A stretch of DNA of 64,000 bases, from contig JAIXMQ010000013.1 in NCBI GenBank assembly GCA_025716855.1, positions 614,732 to 678,731 of the forward strand, in the 5' to 3' direction. The position numbers and the translations under genes are program-made. This stretch comes from Pilaira anomala. Taxonomy: Eukaryota; Mucoromycota; Mucoromycetes; Mucorales; Mucoraceae. Of the stretch, positions 1 through 11,323 are shown piece after piece; position 1 is the stretch's first letter, and every line of letters starts with the position of its first letter. The notes below the pieces were generated by a model. The model did no database searches, was not told where the DNA came from, and was given only the letters and a program-made list of their open reading frames with translations.

Positions 1-48
1 AAAAAAAGAGTTAGTATACTACTTTATGAATATAAAAAACATATCATA

Positions 49-1329
49 TTACCTTTTTCTTTTCAAATTATTGGAAGGTTGCTTGCCTTTTTTTTTGTTG
101 GTGACAAGTCGTTCTCCAGCGACCTCCTCGGCAGCATCAATGTCCAGCTCATACTGGTCAGACAAGTCATCTTCTTCGTCATCTGAACCACCAAAAAGGA
201 AGATCTCATCATCATCAACAACTGCTACTGCAGCTGTTGAGGGCCCTACACAAGGAGATGACAACAGAGTGTCCTAATCAAATATTAGTAAACAATACAT
301 ATACATTTTTTCTTAATAGAGTGAATGTGAAACTAACCTTCGACTTTCTGGTAGCATTTGGATAATGGTTTGCTGCCAACACCTTAGCTCCCCAACTGTC
401 AATGCATCTATCCAAGTCGAGCTTGGCCTTTTTGGCAATCAATTCAATGTCCTGATAACATTTGTGTTTTAAATGATCAGGAACATTTTTCCAGCTACGG
501 CTCTCCTCAGCAACATTCATTTCATCCAATTTTTGAATCAACAAAGAAACAGCCGTCTTGGTATAGTTGTTGAGCTGATTACTAATGGTACGGATTCTTG
601 TTTCCTTCCTGTCTCTTGTGGTTACTGTCAAGAACTATTATGGGGATAAGCAGGTGTAGGCTAATATACTTTACTGTTGAATGAAGTAGGCAAGTGATGT
701 GATGTTATATAATATATTTATTGGATTTAAGATACTTGATGAAGAAAAATTTGTTGATAAAAGAAAATGTTGTATTTATATTAGAGTATAAACCAATATA
801 TAAGGGGTAAAGGGGAAAAGACGTAAAGGAGTGAACGACGTTAAGGAGTAAACGATGAGGAGTAAATGACGGTGATATTGTTTGAGTTCCTGACAGTTAC
901 ATTATCGTTGCCACCAATAGCCAAATTGGAATCTTCATGTTCAATGAATTCTTCAATATACCATGACCTTCGATAGCTTTAATCCTTTGATACTGGTTTT
1001 TGGAGATCTCTTTGCAAAGGAGAACGAAGACAGGAATAGGTTGCCTCATCCAAAAATACAGGTTCTCTCTGAGGAGGAGCTAATATGTGTCAATACTGCG
1101 TTAGATAAAACAAGTTTTTTTTTTTTTTTTTTTTTTTAATAGACTTAGTTCTTAATAATATACCTGCAGTAGTATTGATGACGTTTTGGCTGTCAGCATT
1201 TCTTTCGGACAAACTGGTAAGTCTATCAAATTTTTCTTCGATTCTTTTTATATTAACTATGAGAGCCGAAAGAGTAAGTTCAATTCTTTCATTGGACTCG
1301 TAGATAGAGTTGAAGCTAGGGTTAACCAT
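49..1329 (-). pseudogene. Broken hypothetical gene, interrupted by a solo LTR
   Basis: I do not recognise the family. Reading on the minus strand, exon 1 is 1329-1164 (starts MVNPSF, predicted helical). Exon 2 starts at 1079 and runs into the LTR at 895; it resumes at 620 and ends at 338. The last exon is 273-49. Both introns (1163-1080 and 337-274) have GT-AG ends, and the phases agree once one GTTAC copy and the LTR are removed. An in-frame TAA lies at 979-981, so the gene carries two lesions. The C-terminal exon is acidic (DDEEDD) and ends in a Lys/Arg patch that could be a nuclear localisation signal. The final codon, AGG, precedes TAA within a possible splice donor (GTAATA), so an intact relative might continue beyond the window edge. 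The function is unknown. Confidence 0.65.
626..895. mobile_element. Solo LTR (270 bp) with 5-bp target duplication
   Basis: The element begins TGTCAAGAAC and ends GTTCCTGACA, so it has TG...CA ends with a near-perfect 10-bp terminal inverted repeat. It is flanked on both sides by GTTAC (621-625 and 896-900). Removing the element and one GTTAC restores the reading frame of the surrounding gene, which fixes the boundaries. It holds no ORF. The ends and the 5-bp duplication fit an LTR retrotransposon that recombined to a solo LTR. The putative LTR at 6277 belongs to another family. A short TIR transposon is the alternative. Confidence 0.8.
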
Positions 1330-1689
1330 TTGAGTATTTTTTTTTTTTTTTTTTTTTGGGTAGTAATAAGATGGAAAAAAGATCTTGTTTAATATTTTTT
1401 TTTATAAAAAAAACCGTTATTTTATATATTAGCAAATAATGCACAGACGAATAATTGTAACGGCTATAATCTCAGCCAATAATCTGCATGCCTCACAAAC
1501 ATGAGCCCTAGATTAAAATTCAAAAATTTGATATATTCTCAAGTAGCATAAATGGAACTCCCGTTTATTTTCATTAAAGTTAGTTCGCTCTCAAATCTTA
1601 CGATTATTAAACATACATTTACTCTTTACTACTTTAATAATAAGATACATTTATTTCTTATTAATTATCAATTTAAATCATTGTCTCTC
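1330..1689. other. Non-coding AT-rich stretch
   Basis: This is the presumed 5' flank of the broken minus-strand gene, running into the transposase relic. It has a T-run at 1338-1357 and no supported gene. Weak similarity to 3' LTR sequence near 6340-6390 (an AATAAACAT then CTTTTTACTACT pattern) is too poor to call a 5' LTR. Confidence 0.4.
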
Positions 1690-2360
1690 CTTCTGAGTAC
1701 AGAACTAAAATGGTTCCTTTAATTTCTTGTCTGATGAGAGTAATGCATCTCGTATGGGTACTACAGATCCTTTAAAAGTGAAATATCAAATGGAATCTCG
1801 TTTGAACATAAATTTGATATTATGAAATTTAATTCAGGATTTGATTTTGATGAACTTCTTGGTGAGGATATTTTAAATAAATTAAATATATCACTTACTG
1901 GTGTTGCCTATCAACTTGATTCTGAGAATGAGTCAGATATGAACAATACAATTGTGGGAGATGCACAAATATTTGAAAACGCTAATATTGAAGCAGTTAC
2001 TAAATATGAACCTGATAATTCTCCAGCCGGTACACCTGAAATTCTTTAAGACAATTATGTTGTGAACGAGCACATTATATTCTCATATAATTATCATATG
2101 CTCTTGAGTGATTTGAAATTAATTACATTATAAAATATATAAGAATAAACTTTAACACCCAATTAAATACTTTAGATCATAAATCGCCCATAACTTCTTT
2201 CCGTAAATACAAAACTATGGCTAGAAAAGATACTCCTTTTAAGCCCTTGATTATCGATACATGTAAAGATGGATGTTATGATGCCTTTCCGGATAAACAA
2301 GAAATGACATGCCCAATTTGCTTTAAACCTCGCTATTATGTTGAAAACTCTATCATGAAG
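1690..2360 (+). pseudogene. Relic of the N-terminal part of a Tnp2/CACTA-like transposase
   Basis: Three reading-frame pieces can be followed: about 1735-1835, 1822-2049 (continuing weakly to about 2130) and 2172-2360. Frameshifts and stops separate them. The last piece carries a zinc-ribbon-like block, CKDGC at about 2265-2279 followed by CPICFKPRYY at about 2307-2336. This resembles the cysteine pairs that precede the Tnp2 transposase domain in CACTA-type elements. No catalytic region follows: sequence typical of a Ty3 element starts directly after it. I infer a truncated transposase fragment fused to, or inserted into, the 5' end of the retroelement. A Ty3-family gag extension with a similar ribbon is the alternative. 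Confidence 0.4.
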
Positions 2361-5300
2361 CCCCAAAAAAACAATTAAACAACTCTATTGTAGTAAGGTT
2401 GGTCATAAAAAGGCGGAATGTAGAAATAAAAAATGGGATGAAGATCGTGGTATTTTTCAACAGAAAAGAAATAACAATAATCCTAGTAGTCACTATCAAA
2501 AACCTCGTAATAACTATACTAATAACAACAATAATATTCAACATAAACCAAATAACTTTCGTCAACAGCTTAATGCTTTATTGGAAAAATACGACCCATT
2601 ATTTGATCAGAATCATAGACTTTCTTCTAATGATTTGAACAATAATGATATTGATAATAAAAATCTTCTTGACATATCTTCTATTGATAGTCATGACTAC
2701 TACTCTTATCCTGTCTTATTACCTAACGCACTTCCTGAAGTAAATGTTCTATCCGTTGCTGAACGCTCTTTTCTGAATAATATCAATAATGCATCAAGCT
2801 CATTGCCATTATATAAAGCAATGGTGGGTGGATCAAATTTCAAAATACTAATTGATAGCGGTGCCAGTACAAATTATGTTCATCCAAAATTAGTATCTCA
2901 TGCACTAACTGAGAATAATGTAGTTAATCAAGCAGTGGAGACAGCAGACGGTAAACAAACAAATACAAACAAAAGAATTACTTTTCGTTTATTTTTAGGT
3001 AATGATCATGAACATCAAGAAGTAATTTCTACATATGTATTCGAATCAAAATTTGACATCATACTTGGTCGCAACTGGTTAAAGGAAACTAAACCATTAC
3101 CTGATTGGTTCAATGATACTTGGGAACTCAAAGATGTGAAATCAAATACTACTACTACTATTCATCCTATCGTTAGTTCCCATACTATCAATGATGTTAA
3201 TACAATTACTACTGGTATCAGGCATAATAAAATACCCAATGTTGACTATTTAGCATCTGCTACTCAAGTGGCAAGAAGGCTTAAAAAGGATCAAATTACA
3301 GAATGTTTTATAGTTAATTTTGTTGATGAAAACACGGGAAACCATGCTACTATTACACTGATATCACCTATAGATATTAAAGACGTCAAACTTGACAAGG
3401 AATGGAAGGAGGAATTCGCATTTAAAGGAGAAGTAACAGAATTACCACCTCATAGACATACGCGTGATATTATTGTAACGATCCAAAAGATGCACTTCCA
3501 ATTTTTCACCAGCCCTATCGAATGAGTCCTATTGAATTAAGTGAACTGAAAAAGCAATTAAATGAGTTGGAAAGAAAAAGGATTAATTGTACCTACAGCC
3601 TCACCATATAGATTTCCCATTTTATTTGTAAGAAAAGCTGGATCCAACAATGCTGATGGATCACCTAAATTAAGAATGTGTTGCGATTTTAGAAGTATAA
3701 ATAAAACTACAATAGCTCAACGAATCCCAATTCCAAGAATAGATGAATGTTTAGACCAACTGCATAATAGTTCATGCTTTTCTCAAATTGATTTGATTGG
3801 GGCATTCAATCAAGTACGGCTATCAGAATCTGACTCCATGAAAGCTACTATTTCACATCGATTCGGTCAGCACAGATTTCTAGTAGCCCCATTTGAATTA
3901 AAACATTCTGGACCTTATTTTCAAGATGTAATCAACAAAGTGTTAAAAGAATTTGTAGACAAATTTGTAATTATATATGTTGATGATTTGTTGATTTATT
4001 CAAAAATGAAACGGAACACAAAGAGCATGTGAAGCAAGTTTTACAAAAACTTGACGAAGCCAAATTTGTTATTAATATTAAGAAATCACATTTTAATATG
4101 AAGGAACTTACATTTTTAGGCTATCATATATCAAAAGAAGGTATCTCTCCATCTCAACAGAAAACAGAAGCTATTCAAAACTGGCCAGCAGTTCCAACAA
4201 ATGTTCAACAGGTGCGGCAATTCTTAGGCCTTACACAATACTATCGGCGATTTATTTCCAATTTTGCAAATATAGCTTCACCTCTCACTGATTTAACTGC
4301 AGGTACTGGTTATAAGACAAGATCAATTATTTGGACTCCTGAATGTCAAACTGCATTTGATTCTCTTAAACAAAAATTATCTTCAGCCCCTATATTACTT
4401 ACACCGGATATGAACAAACCTTTTAGGATAGAATGTGATAGTTCTGATTTTGCTACAGGTGCTGCTTTATTATAACAAGATTCGGATAATAACTGGAAAC
4501 CATTGGCGTTTGAAAACAAAAGATATAGTAAAGAAGAAAGAGCCTATCCTGCTCAGGAGCGTGAAATGCTGGCAATTTTGATCTCATTACGAAAATGGCG
4601 TTGTTTTATTGATGGTAAGACGTATACAGTCTTTACTGATCACCTTCCTTTGAAATATTATCGTGATCAAAAACACCCAGTTCCTCGATTAATTAGATGG
4701 ATGTCTGAAATAGAACTATACAATCCTGACATACAATATAAAGCTGGAAAAGAAAATATTATCCCGGATTTATTATCTCGTCGTGATGGCCCTGATTGTG
4801 TTCCTGCTAATGTTTCAGTACAACCAAAATATTTATATAATGCTAACATTAATGATATAAATAATTCTAAATATTCTTCAAGTAAACCAGTTCAATCACT
4901 TAAAGAAGATCCTATTCAAGACTGGCCCTTACTTTATTTTCGTGATGAAACCCAATGGCCACAAAAACTGAACCAAGAATTAAAAAGCAAAAAAAAAAAG
5001 ATTTTATAGTGAAGAATCAGCATATATACAAAATTATTAAAGATCCAAAATCAAATGATTTATTAAAACTCAAATTTATACCATTTCACCAACGTGCTGA
5101 TTTTGTCAATAATTTTCATATCGCCTATGGTAACCTTAGTAAAATATCAGTATATCAACAATTAAGGAATAGAATCTGGTGGCCAGGTATGGAACAAGAT
5201 ATACTTGAATGGTTAAAATCATGTCCACAATGTCAATTAGCTAGTCGTACTGAAAAGAACCTTCATCATTCCCCGATGAAACCGCTTGATGTTCCACCTG

Positions 5301-6199
5301 CTTTTTCACGTTGGCATCTTGATTTTATAGGTGAATTACCAACAACAACAAAGAATGAAAACCGATGGATAGATTATTCTAGTAACTGGCCAATTATTCG
5401 TGCGTTAAAAAATGCTACTGGCGATGAAATTGTACGATTTATATACAAAGAAATAGTATTAAAATTTGGAAATCCTGTAGAAATTTTTACTGATCGTGGT
5501 GCAAATTTCATGTCCAAGGTACTGAAACAATATGTGAACAAAAGAAGATCAAAGCACACTTTTACAAGTGCCTATCACCCACGAAGTAATTCAAAATGTG
5601 AGCGATTGAATCAAGTAATCAAAAATATGCTGAAAAAGTATGTTAATGGCGATGTTCATAGCTGGGACGAATATATTGATACAGTTACATTTGCTTGCCG
5701 AATTCGAAAACATACCACTACCGGTTATAGTCCCTTCTTCTTAGTCTATGGTACACACCCTAAAATTCCGGGCAATTTTCATAATCCATATATGAGCAAT
5801 GTTACTGAATTTGATGCCAATCTCATCACCGAGGATGCACTGACACGTATCCGTCAACTTAGAGAAATTCGTTTTGTAACAGAAGAAAAATTGCGAAATC
5901 AAGGTATAAAGGATAAAGAACGATGGGATAAATTAATAAAGAGTAAAGAGACGCAGATATTCAAGAAAAACGACTTTGTATTGCTTCGAAACGAATCAAA
6001 AAAAGGATTAGAATATAATTGGATGGGTCCTTATCAAGTTATAAACACAAACATTGATTTTAATGTATATCAATTGAAAGAAATCGAAGGAAAAATATAC
6101 AACTCTTGGATACACACTGACAGATTGAAACCTATTTCAATAAACCACAATAACATTTCATCCAGCTGGTATATACCACGAACAGCTAGAGCACTATAA
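2361..6199 (+). pseudogene. Ty3-like gag(end)-pol remnant: PR-RT-RNaseH-INT
   Basis: A damaged CCHC knuckle (GHKKAEC present, first Cys lost) lies at about 2380-2420. The aspartic protease has the ILIDSGAST active-site block near 2850. The reverse transcriptase carries YVDDLLIYS near 3975-4005. RNase H is at about 4380-4800 (TDHLPLKYY). The integrase has an HHCC-type zinc region (SCPQCQ near 5220) and the catalytic core (FTDRGANF near 5490, with a later ERLNQ Glu). Lesions seen: frameshifts near 3480, 3560, 4010 and 4960, an in-frame TAA at about 4473, and a short in-frame loss near 5370 where the first core block reads RWIDYSSNW. The final frame runs to 6199. The protein cannot be made as one polyprotein. 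Confidence 0.8.
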
Positions 6200-6276
6200 A
6201 AAAAAAAAAAAAAAAAAAAAAATCTCTCTCTTCTTCTCTTTATTACTGGTATAAAAACCGTTTAGGGAGGGGATAT

Positions 6277-6443
6277 TGTCACAGTTAAATTAAATAAGCT
6301 GTGTACTACATTAGATTAAAACATAAAAGGTTCTTCAAAAATAGAAATCAATAAACATTATCTTTTTACTACTATATATTATTTATTATAAGTCCAGTCA
6401 ATTAGAATAACTCTGACACTCATTCGTAACACTGATTTTGACA
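6277..6443 (+). repeat. Putative 3' LTR of the Ty3-like element
   Basis: It starts TGTCACAG directly after a purine-rich tract and can be ended at TGACA (6439-6443), giving TGTCA...TGACA ends and about 167 bp. The left LTR is missing, so the right boundary is a guess from the terminal dinucleotides. It is unlike the solo LTR at 626-895. Confidence 0.4.
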
Positions 6444-6485
6444 AAAAAAATAGTGACATTACTCAGACGCTGAGAAGTGCAAAAG

Positions 6486-6568
6486 TGAAAAGAGTGGGAT
6501 TTGAACCCACGCCTCCGAAGAGATCACGACCTTAACGTGACGCCTTAGACCAACTCGGCCATCTTTCC
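6486..6568 (-). tRNA. tRNA-Leu (anticodon AAG)
   Basis: On the minus strand a full class II cloverleaf is visible. The acceptor GGAAAGA pairs with TCTTTTC with one G-T pair. The D arm is GCCGAGTTGGTCTAAGGC, the anticodon stem TCACG/CGTGA holds loop TTAAGGT (anticodon AAG, reading CUU), a long variable arm follows, and the T arm GTGGGTTCAAATCCCAC contains the B box. There is no intron. A CTTTT terminator follows the 3' end. A LINE is inserted exactly at the 5' end, so the ancestral 5' flank now lies about 5 kb away, at 11622 onwards. The gene body itself is intact. Confidence 0.93.
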
Positions 6569-6789
6569 ACTGCTCTTTCACTTTTAAAATTTTTTAAAAA
6601 AATTTGAAACTCCGCAATTTTTTAATTTTTAATTTTAGAACTATCCATCCATCTATAAAAAGTATATAGTTAGATTAAGCAACACTTTTAGAAGGTACAT
6701 CCAAAAACCCCAACTCTCTATCACCTTTATTTCTCGAGATATCCGATTTTGAAAAACAACAACTTTTTTGAAATTAACTTGAAAATAAG

Positions 6790-7908
6790 ATGAACAACCC
6801 TAATGTCGAAATGCTCCTGCAGGAACTTTCCTCCGCCATCGCAAATTTAAACTCAAAATTTGACGCCACCTCGGCCCGATATGAAACTATGATTCAGGAA
6901 CTCCGTTCTGAAAATCAACGTCTCAGTAACGAAATGTCTCGCATACAATCGATTCTTAAAACCCTCCAAGGCTCTACCCCTGGTACTGCTATGGAAATTG
7001 ATGCTACTCCCTCTGGTTCTGCTGCTAGTAAGTACAGTACTGCTACACCTATTGCTGTTCCATCAAATAAGCCTGCTACCGGTACTACTACTGTAACAAA
7101 TAGTAAAAATAAACCTGTTACTACTGCTGCTGCCCCTTCTAACAACTGGGTTCAGGTTCTTAAGCGCAAGCCTAAAGCCCCCCTCTCGGATCGCAAGAAA
7201 TCTGCTACTGCTCGTGCCTTTTTCGCTCCATCTACTAACGACAGTAACGCCCCTACAGGTTATTGTTACGTGTACATTCCTCGTTCACGCAACATTAACC
7301 GAAAGGATGTTCGTCATCGTTTCTCTGTTTTAGGTATTGAAACAGCTCGTGTTTTGGATATCTCGTTCCCTGCCCGATCAGTAATTGGTGTATTACTTCA
7401 TGAAGAATACAAGTCTACCTTCTTAAAGGTACTCACAGATTGTAAAGTGAAGCCTATCCAAGATTTCAACCCATGTGACCCTGTCCATATTGCTGATCCC
7501 AAGTACCAAGACTGGCCTGCTCCCCAACGTTCTCGTTTGGCTGTTGCTTTACAACAAGATAGATGTTATAATACTTTGAACTTCATCCGTGAGTATTTAG
7601 TTCCTAGTGTATCTAAATTTTTTGTAGCTCAAGCATGGATCCCTCAAGCTCTTGCCGCCAGTGTTATTCAGCACCGTCTTCCTCGTCCTGTTAAGAAGAC
7701 ACGTACTGAAAGCAGCTATGGTAAGTCTGCCGCCGATGAATTTGTTTCTGCTGTTGTTATTGGTGATCAAGACTGCGAAATGGGTGAAGAATTTGCAGAG
7801 AATGCGTACGATAGTGATAACAGCAATGACTCCACATCTGACGATGATGATGAAGCCCCTTGTAGTGAACAAGTTGATCAACAGTCTCCCTCCTCTCTCT
7901 CTCAATGA
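6790..7908 (+). CDS. LINE ORF1 protein (coiled coil, RNA-binding-like)
   Basis: The 372-residue ORF1 protein has an N-terminal coiled coil (about residues 1-60, heptad-like Leu/Ile spacing). A Thr/Ala/Ser-rich linker (about 65-120) and a Lys/Arg-rich KRKPKAPLSDRKK segment near 130 follow. The central domain (about 155-235, starting GYCYVYIPR) has beta/alpha spacing resembling an RRM-type fold. The tail is acidic (SDDDDEAP). ORF1 proteins of this kind bind the element RNA to form the retrotransposition particle. The ATG lies in frame after the 5' UTR. The stop codon overlaps the ORF2 ATG in ATGA (7905-7908), so ORF2 is probably translated by coupled re-initiation. There is no CCHC knuckle, unlike many LINE ORF1 proteins. 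Confidence 0.75.
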   Translation: MNNPNVEMLLQELSSAIANLNSKFDATSARYETMIQELRSENQRLSNEMSRIQSILKTLQGSTPGTAMEIDATPSGSAASKYSTATPIAVPSNKPATGTTTVTNSKNKPVTTAAAPSNNWVQVLKRKPKAPLSDRKKSATARAFFAPSTNDSNAPTGYCYVYIPRSRNINRKDVRHRFSVLGIETARVLDISFPARSVIGVLLHEEYKSTFLKVLTDCKVKPIQDFNPCDPVHIADPKYQDWPAPQRSRLAVALQQDRCYNTLNFIREYLVPSVSKFFVAQAWIPQALAASVIQHRLPRPVKKTRTESSYGKSAADEFVSAVVIGDQDCEMGEEFAENAYDSDNSNDSTSDDDDEAPCSEQVDQQSPSSLSQ

Positions 7909-10900
7909 TTGAGGAATACAACTACAACAATATCACGATAGGTCTTTGGAATGCTAATGGTCTCACCACTACTAGTATCTCAGATGTCCTTTCCCACTGT
8001 CACTCCTTTACAATCCTCTTTATTACCGAAACCAAACTCCTTCCTCCTTTCCGCTTCGAATATACCAACAATTGGACCCAATTCCATCTCTACGGCCCTC
8101 CTGTATTTGTCAATGCAAATTACAATAGAGGCTCCCAAGGAGTAATGGCTTTGGTCAATCCAAATTGTCCCGTCACCGTCACTCATCTATTATCACCTAA
8201 TCCGTACACCCTGTCTCTCCAATTTGGTAAATTGCGTATCTCCTGCCTCTATCTTCCTCCTTCTCTCTCTCTCAGTCAAGCCTTTACCGCTCTTAACTCT
8301 ATACCCCTCCAGCAAGACTCAATCCTTTGTGGCGACTTTAACGCTCGTTTTCATCAACTCTTAGGAGACGGTGATTGTAACGTTAGAGGAACTCAAATGG
8401 TTTCTTGGTGTGAAGAACGTGATCTGTCTATTCTTAATGCTACTCTAGCCTATGGTCAAGAAACATTTGCAAGAATGATAAACAATGAAAAGCAATCAAG
8501 TATAATTGATTTATTTATTACTAATAATCCAGTTATATTACAGAATGCCTCTATGTTTGTGGATAAAAACCTGGCCCTTGGTTCTGATCACTGTGTCCTT
8601 TCTCTTACGTTTGATCTTGAAATTGATACTGATACTAGAGTTATCCCTGATGCTGTAGCCCCTCGCCGCACCTGGAAATTGTCCAAACTAAAAGAATACA
8701 AACCTAGAGAATTATATAAGTCCACTTTCTTAAAAAATTCCAAAACTGTACTCACTACTTTAGATAATGCTTTACAAGTAACCAACCATGCTCATACTAC
8801 TACTGGCTCTAAACCTGACTTTGATGCTTTAAACAATTCAATTTGTACTGCTATCTACTCGGCTCTTGATACTACTATTGGTGCTCAAAAACCAAGGCCT
8901 AAGACATGGCACAAGTACTGGACTACTGCCCTACAAGATGCTGCTGATCTTCGTAACCGTTGCTATCGTCGTTGGCGTAATGCAAATGGTATTGATAAGG
9001 TGGCTCGCTGGTCGGAATATCTCATTGCCAACAAACGTTTCCGATATGATATTCTAATTGCAAAACGTCTTTCGTGGCGCGATTATTGTCAATCAGTGGA
9101 AAACGATGTTGAAAAAGCCGTATCAATGATTAAACGCCAAAAAAGAAAACGCGAACAGTCTGGTACATTTTCTCATCCTGATGGTCCCACTGCTGCTGCT
9201 TCTGAAATGGTTGCTCATCTCGAACAGGTATACAACGGTAACTTACTCCCATCACCTCGATCTACTTTTTCTTCTTTTAGTGACAGTGACCTACCTCATG
9301 CTGTACCCGAAGATGATTCTAATACTGGTATTTTTGATACTGACACCATAGAAGATCTTATTAAGGCCCTTCCGCGTCGAAAAGCTCCCGGTATTGATCA
9401 CTTGCGTGCTGAAATGCTTGTCCCTATCAAGTCCCAACTTGCAATTATCTTGTCCAAGATGTTTGAACTATGTTGGTGTTGGTCAGATACGCCATCTCAA
9501 TGGAGACATGCTCAAGTCTTTCCTATCTATAAGAAAGGTGACCCGGCTCTAGCATCCAACTACCGACCCATCTCGTTGACTTCTACTATTAGAAAACTAT
9601 TCGAAATGGTCATCAAACCAACTGTAGAACTCTTCTCACCTCGAATTGATGTAGCTCAAGGTGGTTTCAAGACTCAACACGCTGCACTGGATCAAGCACT
9701 CTGCCTCCATGAATTGATAAATGACTTTTACCGTCGCCACCATGACCGGTATCCAATTGTTGTTTTTCTGGACATTGCTATGGCATATGACTCTGTTGAT
9801 CGCAATATAATTTGGAAAGCTCTACAAGACACTGGAACACCTAAACCTTGGATTGGCCTGCTACAAAGTCTGTTTGACGATGTCTCCATCTCTGTACTCA
9901 TTGGTAATGTTTCCTCTACTTCATTTTCACCAACAACAGGTGTACTACAAGGTTCTGTCTTAAGTCCCCTATTATATTCTATATATATCAACACGCTGCC
10001 TGCTCTTCTCCGTGCTTATGCCTCTGCTGCTACTACCAAAATTGCCTTGCCCAATACTGACTCATCTGATGCTACCAACTTTGAATTTACTCCCATTAAT
10101 TCATTGTTATTTGCTGACGATGTAGCTATTTTTGGTACTCGTCCAGAAGTTGAAAGAATGTACAAGCTGCTGCTGACCATTCTATCAAACTTGGTTACCG
10201 CTGGAAACCCGAGAAATGCGCTGTACTAAATCATACCACTGCTCGTTTTACCTCTGAAACACACTCGAACCCACTCAAACTGTATGGTGTACCACTTCCT
10301 CAGGTTTCTGAATTCACCTATCTAGGCGTTCCTTTTGACAAGCGTGGTATCGACAATCGTGCTATGACTACAATTCGTTCTCGTGGTACAATAGGTGCAA
10401 TGGCTACATTACATCGTCTTGGTGCAAACCGCTCTGGCTTTTCGGTCCTTCTCAGCTCAAAACTGTATCGTACTTTTGTCCGTCCAAAATTTGAATATGG
10501 CTTGGCCATTTCAAATTTATTCAAAAAAGATATCAAAGTTCTCGACCAGCTACAAGATCGTTGTTTGCGTCTAATGGTTGGTGGCCACCCTACTTCGTCA
10601 ACTGTAGCTCTCAAACTCATGACAAACATACCATCAGTTAGCTGGCGTATTGAAGCCCTTATCACCAAGTATTGCATTCGTTTTTCTACTCTGCCTGAAG
10701 ACTGCCTCTTGAAACTGTTACAGCCTGCTCTCTCTGGTCCTTCTCTGCTTGAATCTCGTCTGAAAAAAAATCGTCTCTTCTTGTCGCTCCCGCCTGACTT
10801 TGACAGCTTCAGCCCATCTCAACTGACGCAATTTTTCTATACCGATCGCCAAAAACTACTTGATTCATTCATGGAAACTACCGATCGTGTCCTGGCCAAA

Positions 10901-11323
10901 GCTTGTAGAAAAAAAATAGAAATTGATCCAATCCTGTATATACCTGCAACACGTACCGATCGTAGCCGTTTACTTCGCTGGCGAATGGGCTGGTTACCCG
11001 GACGTCCTGTATCCTGTGTTTGTGACAATGACCATACTTCCCGCCGCCACTTTTCAACTATTGACTGTGATGCTATACCAAGTTCTGTTTTCGATAACCT
11101 CCCTCAGCCGCCACCTGGGGTTCATGTTATCGATTATACACTTAACTTGCTTTCAACTAATCCAAAGAATTACTGCTCTTACTGGCCATATCTTCTTGAA
11201 CTCCTCTGGTATATTGAATGCTGTATCTCTCCTACCACCAATTTCCCTGAAGATCCCGACTTTGGCTCCAAATGGCGTATCCATTGTGCTCGTCGACCAC
11301 TAGCTCCCGCTGTTTCTGACTAG
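7905..11323 (+). pseudogene. LINE ORF2: APE endonuclease + reverse transcriptase, one frameshift
   Basis: The first frame (7905-10229, 774 aa) has the endonuclease domain at about residues 1-230: LWNANGL, TETKL (catalytic Glu), GDFNAR, and SDHCVL (catalytic Asp-His). The reverse transcriptase spans about 470-760, with RKAPGIDHL, PIYKKGD, YRPISLTS and the active site FADDVAIF near residue 736. A single-base shift near 10165-10180, beside a CTG repeat, moves the frame. The second frame then continues without stops from about 10172 to 11323, with an FTYLGVPFD block and a C-terminal CVCDNDHTSRRHF zinc-finger-like region. Everything else looks functional, so this is a young element with one lesion, or one sequencing error. 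Confidence 0.82.

Larger units (their letters stand above)
2361..6443 (+). mobile_element. Decayed, 5'-truncated Ty3/gypsy-like LTR retrotransposon
   Basis: The order zinc knuckle, protease, reverse transcriptase, RNase H, integrase is that of Ty3/Metaviridae-type elements. The 5' LTR and most of gag are missing; the sequence starts at a damaged zinc knuckle beside the transposase relic. Downstream of integrase are an A-run, a polypurine stretch (GGGAGGGGA at 6265-6273) and a candidate 3' LTR. Several frameshifts and stops show that it is dead. Its 3' end lies about 43 bp beyond the 3' end of the tRNA-Leu gene. Confidence 0.8.

Noticed and set aside
1430..1700. Possible 5' LTR of the Ty3-like element
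   Set aside because: Only a vague resemblance to 6340-6390, with no consistent TG...CA ends and no primer-binding site.
7652..7912. Alternative ORFs overlapping LINE ORF1 on both strands
   Set aside because: Shadows of ORF1; they lack the coiled coil and the coupled ORF2 junction.
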